Of a DNA stretch of 64,000 bases, positions 10,104-22,327 are shown one piece after another. The translations under genes and the position numbers were made by a program. Under the pieces are notes generated by a model that saw nothing but the letters and a program-made list of their open reading frames with translations, did not search any database and was not told where the DNA came from. The stretch comes from Phocoena phocoena. Its lineage: Eukaryota; Chordata; Mammalia; Artiodactyla; Phocoenidae. Positions within the stretch are counted from its first letter, which is position 1; the number at the start of each line of letters is the position of its first letter. The stretch spans positions 1,426,001 through 1,490,000 of the forward strand of contig NW_027077452.1 in the NCBI RefSeq assembly GCF_963924675.1. The letters run 5' to 3'.

Positions 10104-11849
10104 GTGCAGATTTCCTTTACAGGCTTGCTTTGTTGGCCAAAAAGGGCGTATGCGTTTTTTCCTGAATATATTCAGGAAAAAACGCATACGCCCTTTTTGG
10201 CCAAGTGCATCATTGTCGACGTTGTGCCTCTTTTCCTATGCTTTCAGGGCAATTCCAGTCTACCCCCTGCAATCGTTTTCCTGAAATTCTGTCCCGCTTT
10301 CAAGTCCCCTTCGCAGGCTTACTTCAATATATTTTTGGAGGATAGCTGTCATTTATAACTCTGCAGGTTTGTGAATTACAGTGCCCCTGAGCTCCTTTCT
10401 TCAACTCGCTTTCTTGTGAGCTGGGCACAAAACCGCAGGATTGCTTCAGGCCCTAATCTGTTTCCGGCAGGGCACGCTGAGTCTTTGTTTAATTCCTCTT
10501 CCTGGTGGGCAATGAGCGTTACATTTGCCCGTGCAGACACCTACAGCTAGTCTCTCATTGGTTCTCCCTATTCTTGTTCATCTTGCACAGAAATTGCAAG
10601 CAGTGCCAAAGAGGAGGTTAAAGGCACTGACTCTCCAAGCGGGGAGAGTGTTAGTAAAGCATCTGGAATGGTGAACCCGAGGACCAGGATACGAAAACTG
10701 AGATGCATTTTAAATCGTTTCCCAATCACACGGGGGAAGATACTCTGGGTTTCCCATGCATGTTTTAGCTGGAGGAAGAATCCCTTGAACCTGGAGAGTT
10801 GGGACCCATGGAATGGGTACCATGCAGTATGACTTCAAAGGGTCTGCATTTGCTCACCGAAACTCACCAATGCTATCAGCCTGAAGTGTCCAGCCTTATG
10901 TCTCAACCAGCTGTGGGTGTAGATGTGGTCAATCCCGGTTGCATCACATGCCTTGAGTGAATTGTTTAAGAATTGCTCTCTATTTCACTGTCTTTGTGTT
11001 TTGTTTTTGAAATTTATTTTGATAATGGGATTTATCGGATTTTCACTGCTGTGTTTATGCCGCTGTACACACGCTTGATTCTCTTACGGAGACATATAAA
11101 TCCATGGGTTTTAAGATTCTTCCTAGTCAGGTATATGCCTAGGCCTTGAATATGTGGTGTTGAGTCCATTTCGTTGAGCAAGGAGTAGGTCTTGTCTATT
11201 ACATATTTGGCTGATGGAAAGTTATCTGTTCTAATTTCAGTCTCTGGTTTTATGCAGCATCCCAATGCACATTTCCCCATAAGCAAGCACTAGTTGGTTT
11301 TAAAAATTTGAGACCCTGTTCTGTTTTGTAATTCAGTTCATGTGTAGTCAAGTTTACATTCCGTGTATTAGTGATATCTTATGATGTTTCTTTTTCTGTG
11401 TGACGTAGTTCACGTAGAATCACCGTACCTGCATCCACTCACTATGCCGCTACGGGCCTGATGACACAGATTTCATTGCTGAGTGATACTGCATTGCACG
11501 TACGTGCCACAACTTCTTTATCCATTTTTTGCTTTCTGGGATATTTACCTGGTACTGTAGACGAGCTTTTGGGAACACAGCCGTCCCAAACTTTGGGGTG
11601 GCTCTCTGTTTTTGATTTTAATTTCCCTAAGGAATAGGACCATAAGTGCATTTGCCATAGGCTGTGTTGCTTTATTTCTTACGTTTTTCAGGAAACACCA
11701 TACACTTCTCCAGGGTGGCTGTTCACAATTTACATCCTGCCAATCAGCATAACAAGGCTCCCTGTTCTCCATATCCTGTCCTACCATCTCTGGATTTTAC
11801 ACTTTTTTCAGATGGCCCTTTTGCCGGGGGGCAGTGAGATTTCATTGTA
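10104..11849 (+). repeat. Satellite unit U5 (1,746 bp)
   Basis: m0 F, m1 E, m2 atg. It is the first unit with a fully symmetric palindrome. The relic has a 3-bp loss near 11567 (GAGCTTTTGGG for GAGCTTCTTGGG-like sequence). Confidence 0.97.
10133..10204. repeat. 72-bp perfect palindrome, mariner-type foldback (MITE-like)
   Basis: Perfect inverted repeat with 36-bp arms and no spacer, from TTGGCCAAAAAGGGCG to CGCCCTTTTTGGCCAA with centre CCTGAATATATTCAGG. Its ends and A/T runs resemble the short mariner foldbacks of cetartiodactyl genomes, whose inverted ends begin GGTTGGCCAAAAAGTTCG (from memory). It recurs at +29 to +100 in each unit, between the LINE-1 relic and the unrecognised stretch. 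No transposase is encoded. Family is inferred; the symmetry is seen directly. Confidence 0.85.
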
Positions 11850-13594
11850 GTGCAGATTTCCTTTACAGGCTTGCTCGGTTGGCCAAAAAGGGCGTATGCG
11901 TTTTTTCCTGAATATATTCAGGAAAAAACGCTTACGCGCTTTTTGGCCAAGTGCATCATTGTCGACGTTGTGCCTCTTTTCCTATGTTTTCAGGGCAATT
12001 CCAGTCTACCCCCTGCAATCGTTTTCCTGAAATTCTGCCCTGCTTTCAAGTCCCCTTCGCAGGCTTACTTCAATATAGTTTTGGAGGATAGCTGTCATTT
12101 ATAACTCTGCAGGTTTGTGAATTACAGTGACCCTGAGCTCCTTTCTTCAACTCGCTTTCTTGTGAGCTGGCACAAAACCGCAGGATTGCTTCAGGCACTA
12201 ATCTGTTTCCAGCAGGGCACGCTGAGCCTTTGGTTAATTCCTCTTCCTGGTGTGAAATGAGCGTTACATTTGCCCGTGCAGACACCTACAGCTAGTCTCT
12301 CATTGGTTCTCCCTATTCCTGTTCCTCTTGCACAGAAATTGCAAGCTGGGCCAAAGAGGAGGTTAAAGGCACTGACTCTCCAAGCGGGGAGAGTGTTAGT
12401 AAAGCATCTGGAATGGTGAACCCGAGGACCAGGATACGAAAACTGAGATGCATTTTAAACCGTTTCCCAATCACACGGTGGACGATACTCTGGGTTTCCC
12501 ATGCATGTTTTAGCTGGAGGAAGAATCCCTTGAACCTGGAGAGTTGGGACCCATGGAATGGGTACCATGCAGTATGACTTCAAAGGGTCTGCATTTGCTC
12601 ACCAAAACTCACCAATGCTATCAGCCTGAAGTGTCCAGCCTTATGTCTCAACCGGCTCTGGGTGTAGTTGTGGTAAATCCCGGTTGCATCACATGCCCTG
12701 AGTGAATTATTTAAGAATTGCTCTCTATTTCACTGTCTTAGTGTTTTGTTTTCGAAAGTTATTTTGATAATGGGATTTATCGGATTATCACTGCTGCGTT
12801 TCGGCCGCTGTACACATGCTTGATTCTCTTATGGAAACATATATATCCATGGGTTTTAAGATTCTTCTTAGTCATGTATATTCCTAGGCGTTGAACATGT
12901 GGTGTTGGGTCTATTTCTTTGAGCAAGTGGTAGGTCTTGTCTATTATATATTTGGCTTATGGAAAGTTATCTGTGCTAATTTCAGTCTCTGGTTTTATGC
13001 AGCACCCCAACGCACCTTTCCCCATAAGCAAGCTCTATTTGGTTTTCTAAATTTGAGACCCTGTTCTGTTTTGTAATTCAGTTCATGTGTAGTCAAGTTT
13101 ACATTCGGTGTATCAGTGATATCTTATGATGTTTCTATTTCTGTGTGACGTAGTTCACGTAGAATCACCGTACATGCATCCACTCACTAACCGCTACGGG
13201 CCTGATGACACAGATTTCATTGCTGAGTGATACTGCATTGCACGTACGTGCCACAACTTCTTTATCCATTTTTTGCTTTCTGGGATATTTACCTGGTACT
13301 GTAGACGAGCTTCCTGTGAACACAGCCGTCCCAAACATTGGGGTGGCTGTCTGTTTTTGATTTTAATTTCCCTAAGCTATAGGACCATAAGTGCAAGTGC
13401 CATAGGCTGTGTTGCTTTATTTCTTACGTGTTTCAGGAAACACCATACACTTCTCCAGGTTGGCTGTTGGCAATTTACATCCTGCCAATCGGCATAACAA
13501 GTCTCACTGTTCTCCATATCCTGTCCTACCTTTCTGGATTTTACACTTTTTTCAGATGGGCCTTTTGCCCGGGGGGCAGTGAGACTTCATTGTA
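11850..13594 (+). repeat. Satellite unit U6 (1,745 bp)
   Basis: m0 reads ATAGTTTTGGAGGA (F-like), m1 GTAAATCCCGG, m2 cgg. The palindrome has two right-arm mismatches (CGCTTACGCGC). One G is lost in GAGCTGGCACAAAA. Confidence 0.96.
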
Positions 13595-15342
13595 GTGCAG
13601 ATTTCTTTACAGGCTTGCTTGGTTGACCGAAAAGTGCATATGCATTTTTTCCTGAATGTATTCAGGAAAAAACGCATACGCACTTTTTGGCCAAGTGCAT
13701 CATTGTCGACGTTCTGCCTCTTTTCCTATGCTTTCAAGGCAATTCCAGTCTACCCCCTGCAATCGTTTTCCTGAAATTCTGCCCCGCTTTCCAGTCCCCT
13801 TCGCAGGCTTACTTCAATATATTTTTGGAGGATAGCTGTTATTTATAAATCTGCAGGTTTGTGAATTACAGTGCCCCTGAGCTCCTTTCTTCAACTCGCT
13901 TTCTTGTGAGCTGGGCAGAAAACCGCAGGATTGCTTCAGGCCCTAATCTGTTTCCAGCAGGGCACACTGAGCCTTTGTTTAATTCCTCTTCCTGGTGGGC
14001 AATGAGCGTTACATTTGCCCGTGCAGACACCTACAGCTAGTCTCTCATTAGTTCTCCCTATTACTGTTCATCTTGCACAGAAATTGCAAGCTGTGCCAAA
14101 CAGGAGGTTAAAGGCACTGACTCTCCAAGCGGGGAGAGTGTTAGTAAAGCATCTGGAATGGTGAACCCGAGGACCAGGATACGAAAACTGAGATGCATTT
14201 TAAATCGTTTCCCAATCACACGGTGGACAATACTCTGGGTTTCCCATGCATGTTTTAGCTGGAGGAAGAATCCCTTGAACCTGGAGAGTTGGGACCCATG
14301 GAATGGGTACCATGCAGTATGACTTCAAAGGGTCTGCATTTGCTCACCGAAACTCACCAATGCTATCAGCCTGAAGTGTCCAGCCTTATGTCTCAACCAG
14401 CTCTGGGTGTAGATGTGGTCAATCCCGGTTGCATCACATGCCCTGAGTGAATTATTTAAGAATTGCTCTCTATTTCACTCTCTTTGTGTTTTGTTTTCGA
14501 AATTTATTTTGATAATGGGATTTATCGGATTTTCACTGCTGCGTTTCGGCCGCTGTACACACGCTTGATTCTCTTACGGAGACATATATATCCATGGGTT
14601 TTAAGATTCTTCCTAGTCAGGTATATTCCTAGGCGTTGAATATGTGGTGTTGGGTCCATTTCGTTGAGCAAGGAGTAGGTCTTGTCTATTACATATTTGG
14701 CTTATGGAATGTTATCTGTGCTAATTTCAGTCTCTGGTTTTATGCAGCACCCCAAGGCCCCTTTCCTCATAAGCAAGCACTAGTTGATTTTCTAAATTTG
14801 AGACCCTGTTCTGTTTTGTAATTCAGTTCATGTGTAGTCAAGTTTACATTCCGTGTATTAGTGATATCTTATGATGTTTCTTTTTCTGTGTGACGTAGTT
14901 CACGTAGAATCACCGTACCTGCATCCACTCACTATGCCGCTACGGGCCTGATGACACAGATTTCATTGCTGAGTGATATTGCATTGTAGGTACGTTCCAC
15001 AACTTCTTTATCCATTTTTTGCTTTCTGGGATATTTACCTGATACTGTAGATGAGCTTCTTGTGAACACAGCCGTCCCAAATATTGGGGTGGCTGTCTGT
15101 TTTTGATTTTAATTTCCGTAAGCTATAGGACCATAAGTGGAAGTGCCATAGGCTGTGTTGCTTTGTTTCTTACGTGTGTCAGGAAACACCATACACTTCT
15201 CCAGGGTGGCTGCTGGCAATATACATCCTGCCAATCAGCATAACAAGGCTCCCTGTTCTCCATATCCTGTCCTACCTTTCTGGATTTTACACTTTTTTCA
15301 GATGGCCCTTTTGCCCGGGGGGGGCAGTGAGATTTCATTGTA
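13595..15342 (+). repeat. Satellite unit U7 (1,748 bp)
   Basis: m0 F, m1 E, m2 cgg. A one-base loss just after the anchor (GATTTCTTTAC) interrupts the plus-strand frame that other units keep. Near 15316 the G run is lengthened. Confidence 0.97.
13623..13694. repeat. Palindrome of U7 (T/A arm state)
   Basis: Left arm TTGACCGAAAAGTGCATATG and right arm CGCATACGCACTTTTT both carry the T/A state seen in U1. Other left-arm changes and the centre GAATGTATTC are unpaired. Confidence 0.8.
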
Positions 15343-17087
15343 GTGCAGATTTCCGTTACAGGCTTGCTTGGTTGGCCAAAAAGGGCGTATGCGTTTTTTC
15401 CTGTATATATTCAGGAAAAAACGCATACGCCCTTTTTGGCCAAGTGCATCATTGTCGACGTTGTGCCTCTTTTCCTATGCTTTCAGGGCAATTCCAGTCT
15501 ACCCCCTGCAATCGTTTTCCTGAAATTCTGCCCGCTTTCAAGTCCCCTTCGCAGGCTTACTTCAATATACTTTTGGAAGATAGCTGTCATTTATAACTCT
15601 GTAGGTTTGTGAATTACAGTGCCCCTGAGCTCCTTTCTTCACCTCGCTTTCTTGTGAGCTGGGCACAAAACCGCAGGATTGCTTCAGGCCCTAATCTGTT
15701 TCCAGCAGGGCACACTGAGCCTTTGTTTAATTCCCCTTACTGGTGGGCAATGAGCGTTACATTTGCCCGTGCAGACACCTACAGCTAGTCTCTCATTGGT
15801 TCTCCCTATTCCTGTTCATCTTGCACAGAAATTGCAAGCTGTGCCAAAGAGGAGGTTAAAGGCACTGACTCTCCAAGCGGGGAGAGTGTTAGTAAAGCAT
15901 CTGGAATGTTGAACCCGAGGACCAGGATACGAAAACTGAGATGCATTTTAAATCGTTTCCCAATCACACGGTGGATGATACTCTGGGTTTCCCATGCATG
16001 TTTTAGCTGGAGGAAGAATCCCTTGAACCTGGAGAGTTGGGACCCATGGAATGGGTACCATGCAGTATGACTTCAAAGGGTCTGCATTTGCTCACCGAAA
16101 CTCACCAATGCTATCAGCCTGAAGTGTCCAGCCTTATGTCTCAACCAGCTCTGGGTTTAGATGTGTTAAATCCCGGTTGCATCACATGCCCTGAGTGAAT
16201 TCTTTAAGAATTGCTCTCTATTTCACTGTCTTTGTGTTTTGTTTTCGAAATTTATTTTGATAATGGGATTTATCGGATTTTCACTACTGCGTTTCGGCCG
16301 CTGTACACACGCTTGATTCTCTTACGGAGACATATATATCCATGGGTTTTAAGATTCTCCCTAATCAGGTATATTCCTAGGCGTTGAATATGTGGTGTTG
16401 GGTCCATTTCGTTGAGCAAGGAGTAGGTCTTGTCTATTACATATTTGGCTTATGGAAAGTTATCTGTGCTAATTTCAGTCTCTGGTTTTATGCAGCACCC
16501 CAACGTACCTTTCCCCATAAGCAAGCACTAGTTGGTTTTCTAAATTTGAGACCCTGTTCTGTTTTGTAATTCAGTTCATGTGTAGTCAAGTTTACATTCC
16601 GTGTATTAGTGATATCTTATGATGTTTCTATTTCTGTGTGACGTACTTCACGTAGAATCACCGTACATGCATCCACTCACTAACCGCTACGGGCCTGATG
16701 ACACAGATTTCATTGCTGAGTGATACTGCATTGCACGTACGTGCCACAACTTCTTTATCCATTTTTTGCTTTCTGGGATATTTACCTGGTACTGTAGACG
16801 AGCTTCCTGTGAACACAGCCTTCCCAAACATTGGGGTGGCTGTCTGTTTTTGATTTTAATTTCCCTAACCTATAGGACCATAAGTTCAAGTGCCATAGGC
16901 TGTGTTGCTTTATTTCTTACGTGTTTCAGGAAACACCATACACTTCTCCAGGTTGGCTGTTGGCAATTTACATCCTGCCAATCGGCATAACAAGGCTCAC
17001 TGTTCTCCATATCCTGTCCTACCTTTCAGGATTTTACACTTTTTTCAGATGGCCCTTTTGCCCGGGGGGCAGTGAGACTTCATTGTA
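15343..17087 (+). repeat. Satellite unit U8 (1,745 bp)
   Basis: m0 D, m1 GTTAAATCCCGG (C-like), m2 cgg. The palindrome has one mismatch near the centre (CCTGTATATATTC). A one-base loss at about 15530 (CTGCCCGCTTTC) breaks the usual plus-strand frame. Its last ~500 bp begin the first dimer duplication. Confidence 0.96.
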
Positions 17088-18834
17088 GTGCAGATTTCCT
17101 TTACAGGCTTGCTTGGTTGGCCAAAAAGGGCGTATGCTTTTTTTCCTGAATATATTCAGGAAAAAACGCATACGCCCTTTTTGGCCAAGTGCATCATTGT
17201 CGACGTTGTGCCTCTTTTCCTATGCTTTCAGGGCATTTCCAGTCTACCCCCTGCAATCGTTTTCCTGAAATTCTGCCCCGCTTTCAAGTCCCCTTCGCAG
17301 GCTTACTTCAATATACTTTTGGATGATAGCTGTCATATATAACTCTGCAGGTTTGTGAAGTACAGTGCCCCTGAGCTCCTTTCTTCAACTCGCTTTCTTG
17401 TGAGCTTGGCACGAAACCGCAGGATTGCTTCAGGCCCTAATCTGTTTCCCGCAGGGCACTCTGAGCCTTTGTTTAATTCCTCTTCCTGGTGGGCAATGAG
17501 CGTTACATTTGCCCGTGCAGACACCTACAGCTAGTCTCTCATTGGTTCTCCCTATTCCTGTTCATCTTGCACAGAAATTGCAAGCTGTGCCAAACAGGAG
17601 GTTAAAGGCACTGACTCTCCAAGCGGGGAGAGTGTTAGTAAAGCATCTGGAATGGTGAACCCGAGGACCAGGATACGAAAACTGAGATGCATTTTAAATC
17701 GTTTCCCAATCACACGGTGGACGATACTCTGGGTTTCCCATGCATGTTTTAGCTGGAGGAAGAATGCCTTGAACCTGGAGAGTTGGGACCCATGGAATGG
17801 GTACCATGCAGTATGACTTCAAAGGGTCTGCATTTGCTCACCGAAACTCACCAATGCTATCAGCCTGAAGTGTCCAGCCTTATGTCTCAACCAGCTCTGG
17901 GTGTAGATGTGGACATTCCCGGTTGCATCACATGCCCTGAGTGAATTATTTAAGAATTGCTCTCTATTTCACTGTCTTTGTGTTTTGTTTTCTAAATTTA
18001 TTTGGATAATGGGATTTATCGGATTTTCACTGCTGCGTTTCGGCCGCTGTACACACGCTTGATTCTCTTACGGAGACATATAAAGCCATGGGTTTTAAGA
18101 TTCTTCCTAGTCAGGTATATTCCTAGGCGTTGAATATGTGGTGTTGGGTCCATTTGGTTGAGCAAGGAGTAGGTCTTGTCTATTACATATTTGGCACATG
18201 GAATGTTATCTGTGCTAATTTCAGTCTCTGGTTTTATGCAGCACCCCAACGCACCTTTCCCCATAAGCAAGCACTAGTTGGTTTTCTAAATTTGAGACCC
18301 TGTTCTGTTTTGTAATTCAGTTCAGGTGCAGTCAAGTTTACATTCCGTGTATTGGTGATATCTTATGATGTTTCTTTTTCTGTGTGACGTAGTTCACGTA
18401 GAATCACCGTACCTGCATCCACTCACTATGCCGCTACGGGCCTGATGACACAGATTTCATTGCTGAGTGATATTGCATTGTACGTACGTGCCACAACTTC
18501 TTTATCCATTTTTTGCTTTCTGGGATATTTACCTGGTACTGTAGACGAGCTTCTTGGGAACACAGCCGTCCCAAATTTTGGGATGGCTGTCTGTTTTTGA
18601 TTTTAATTTCCCTAAGCAATAGGACCATAAGTGCAATTGCCATAGGCTGAGTTGCTTTATTTCTTACGTGTTTCAGGAAACACCATACACTTCTCCAGGG
18701 TGGCTGTTCACAATTTACATCCTGCCAATCAGCATAACAAGGCTCCCTGTTCTCCATATCCTGTCCTACCTTTCTGGATTTTACACTTTTTTCAGATGGC
18801 CCTTTTGCCAGGGGGGCAGTGAGATTTCATTGTA
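17088..18834 (+). repeat. Satellite unit U9 (1,747 bp)
   Basis: m0 ACTTTTGGATGA (private to U9 and U11), m1 GGACATTCCC (A variant), m2 cgg. The palindrome has one left-arm mismatch (GTATGCTTTTTTTCC). Twin of U11. Confidence 0.97.
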
Positions 18835-20580
18835 GTGCAGATTTCCTTTACAGGCTTGCTTGGTTGGCCAAAAAGGGCGTATGCGTTTTTTCCTGAATAT
18901 ATTCAGGAAAAAACACATACGCCCTTTTTGGCCAAGTGCATCATTGTCGACGTTGTGCCTCTTTTCCTATGCTTTCAGGGCAATTCCAGTCTACCCCCTG
19001 CAATCGTTTTCCTGAAATTCTGCCCCGCTTTCAAGTCCCCTTCGCAGGCTTACTTCAATATACTTTTGGAAGATAGCTGTCATTTATAACTCTGCAGGTT
19101 TGTGAAGTACAGTGGCCCTGAGCTCCTTTCTTCAACTCGCTTTCTTTTGAGATGGGCACAAAACCGCAGGATTGCTTCAGGCACTAATCTGTTTCCAGCC
19201 GGGCACGCTGAGCCTTTGGTTAATTCCTCTTCCTGGTGGGAAATGAGCGTTACATTTGCCCGTGCAGACACCTACAGCTAGTCTCTCATTGGTTCTCCCT
19301 ATTCCTGTTCATCTTGCACAGAAATTGCAAGCTGTGCCAAAGAGGAGGTTAAAGGCACTGACTCTCCAAGCGGGGAGAGTGTTAGTAAAGCATCTGGAAT
19401 GGTGAACCCGAGGACCAGGATACGAAAACTGAGATGCATTTTAAATCGTTTCCCAATCACACGGTGGACGATACTCTGGGTTTCCCATGCATGTTTTAGC
19501 TGGAGGAAGAATCCCTTGAACCTGGAGAGTTGGGACCCATGGAATGGGTACCATGCAGTATGACTTCAAAGGGTCTGCATTTGCTCACCGAAACCCACCG
19601 ATGCTATCAGCCTGAAGTGTCCAGCCTTATGTCTCAACCAGCTCTGGGTGTAGATGTGGTCATTCCCGGTTGCATCACATGCCCTGACTGAATTATTTAA
19701 GAATTGCTCTCTATTTCACTGTCTTTGTGTTTTGTTTTCTACATTTATTTGGATAATGGGATTTATCGGATTTTCACTGCTGCGTTTCGGCCGCTGTACA
19801 CACGCTTGATTCTCTTACGGAGACATATATATCCATGGGTTTTAAGATTCTTCCTAATCAGGTATATTCCTAGGCGTTGAATATGTGGTGTTGAGTCCAT
19901 TTCGTTGAGCAAGGAGTAGGTCTTGTCTATTACATATTTGGCTTATGGAATGTTATCTGTGCTAATTTCAGTCTCTGGTTTTATGCAGCACCCCAAGGCA
20001 CCTTTCCCCATAAGCAAACACTAGTTGGTTTTCTAAATTTGCGACCCTGTTCTGTTTTGTAATTCAGTTCATGTGTAGTCAAGTTTACATTCCGTGTATT
20101 AGTGATATCTTATGATGTTTCTATTTCTGTGTGACGTACTTCACGTAGAATCACCGTACATGCATCCACTCACTAACCGCTACGGGCCTGATGACACAGA
20201 TTTCATTGCTGAGTGATACTGCATTGCACGTACGTGCCACAACTTCTTTATCCATTTTTTGCTTTCTGGGATATTTACCTGGTACTGTAGACGAGCTTCC
20301 TGTGAACACAGCCTTCCCAAACATTGGGGTGGCTGTCTGTTTTTGATTTTAATTTCCCTAACCTATAGGACCATAAGTTCAAGTGCCATAGGCTGTGTTG
20401 CTTTATTTCTTACGTGTTTCAGGAAACACCATACACTTCTCCAGGTTGGCTGTTGGCAATTTACATCCTGCCAATCGGCATAACAAGGCTCACTGTTCTC
20501 CATATCCTGTCCTACCTTTCAGGATTTTACACTTTTTTCAGATGGCCCTTTTGCCCGGGGGGCAGTGAGACTTCATTGTA
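18835..20580 (+). repeat. Satellite unit U10 (1,746 bp)
   Basis: m0 D, m1 A, m2 cgg. The palindrome has one right-arm mismatch (AAAAAACACATACG). Twin of U12 up to about 19735, then a different sequence class. Confidence 0.97.
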
Positions 20581-22327
20581 GTGCAGATTTCCTTTACAGG
20601 CTTGCTTGGTTGGCCAAAAAGGGCGTATGCTTTTTTTCCTGAATATATTCAGGAAAAAACGCATACGCCCTTTTTGGCCAAGTGCATCATTGTCGACGTT
20701 GTGCCTCTTTTCCTATGCTTTCAGGGCATTTCCAGTCTACCCCCTGCAATCGTTTTCCTGAAATTCTGCCCCGCTTTCAAGTCCCCTTCGCAGGCTTACT
20801 TCAATATACTTTTGGATGATAGCTGTCATATATAACTCTGCAGGTTTGTGAAGTACAGTGCCCCTGAGCTCCTTTCTTCAACTCGCTTTCTTGTGAGCTT
20901 GGCACGAAACCGCAGGATTGCTTCAGGCCCTAATCTGTTTCCCGCAGGGCACTCTGAGCCTTTGTTTAATTCCTCTTCCTGGTGGGCAATGAGCGTTACA
21001 TTTGCCCGTGCAGACACCTACAGCTAGTCTCTCATTGGTTCTCCCTATTCCTGTTCATCTTGCACAGAAATTGCAAGCTGTGCCAAACAGGAGGTTAAAG
21101 GCACTGACTCTCCAAGCGGGGAGAGTGTTAGTAAAGCATCTGGAATGGTGAACCCGAGGACCAGGATACGAAAACTGAGATGCATTTTAAATCGTTTCCC
21201 AATCACACGGTGGACGATACTCTGGGTTTCCCATGCATGTTTTAGCTGGAGGAAGAATGCCTTGAACCTGGAGAGTTGGGACCCATGGAATGGGTACCAT
21301 GCAGTATGACTTCAAAGGGTCTGCATTTGCTCACCGAAACTCACCAATGCTATCAGCCTGAAGTGTCCAGCCTTATGTCTCAACCAGCTCTGGGTGTAGA
21401 TGTGGACATTCCCGGTTGCATCACATGCCCTGAGTGAATTATTTAAGAATTGCTCTCTATTTCACTGTCTTTGTGTTTTGTTTTCTAAATTTATTTGGAT
21501 AATGGGATTTATCGGATTTTCACTCCTGCGTTTCGGCCGCTGTACACACGCTTGATTCTCTTACGGAGACATATAAAGCCATGGGTTTTAAGATTCTTCC
21601 TAGTCAGGTATATTCCTAGGCGTTGAATATGTGGTGTTGGGTCCATTTGGTTGAGCAAGGAGTAGGTCTTGTCTATTACATATTTGGCTCATGGAATGTT
21701 ATCTGTGCTAATTTCAGTCTCTGGTTTTATGCAGCACCCCAACGCACCTTTCCCCATAAGCAAGCACTAGTTGGTTTTCTAAATTTGAGACCCTGTTCTG
21801 TTTTGTAATTCAGTTCAGGTGCAGTCAAGTTTACATTCCGTGTATTGGTGATATCTTATGATGTTTCTTTTTCTGTGTGACGTAGTTCACGTAGAATCAC
21901 CGTACCTGCATCCACTCACTATGCCACTACGGGCCTGATGACACAGATTTCATTGCTGAGTGATATTGCATTGTACGTACGTGCCACAACTTCTTTATCC
22001 ATTTTTTGCTTTCTGGGATATTTACCTGGTACTGTAGACGAGCTTCTTGGGAACACAGCCGTCCCAAATTTTGGGGTGGCTGTCTGTTTTTGATTTTAAT
22101 TTCCCTAAGCAATAGGACCATAAGTGCAATTGCCATAGGCTGAGTTGCTTTATTTCTTACGTGTTTCAGGAAACACCATACACTTCTCCAGGGTGGCTGT
22201 TCACAATTTACATCCTGCCAATCAGCATAACAAGGCTCCCTGTTCTCCATATCCTGTCCTACCTTTCTGGATTTTACACTTTTTTCAAATGGCCCTTTTG
22301 CCAGGGGGGCAGTGAGATTTCATTGTA
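20581..22327 (+). repeat. Satellite unit U11 (1,747 bp)
   Basis: Near-identical to U9, including the palindrome mismatch, the GGATGATAG m0 variant and GGACATTCCC at m1. m2 cgg. Confidence 0.97.
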
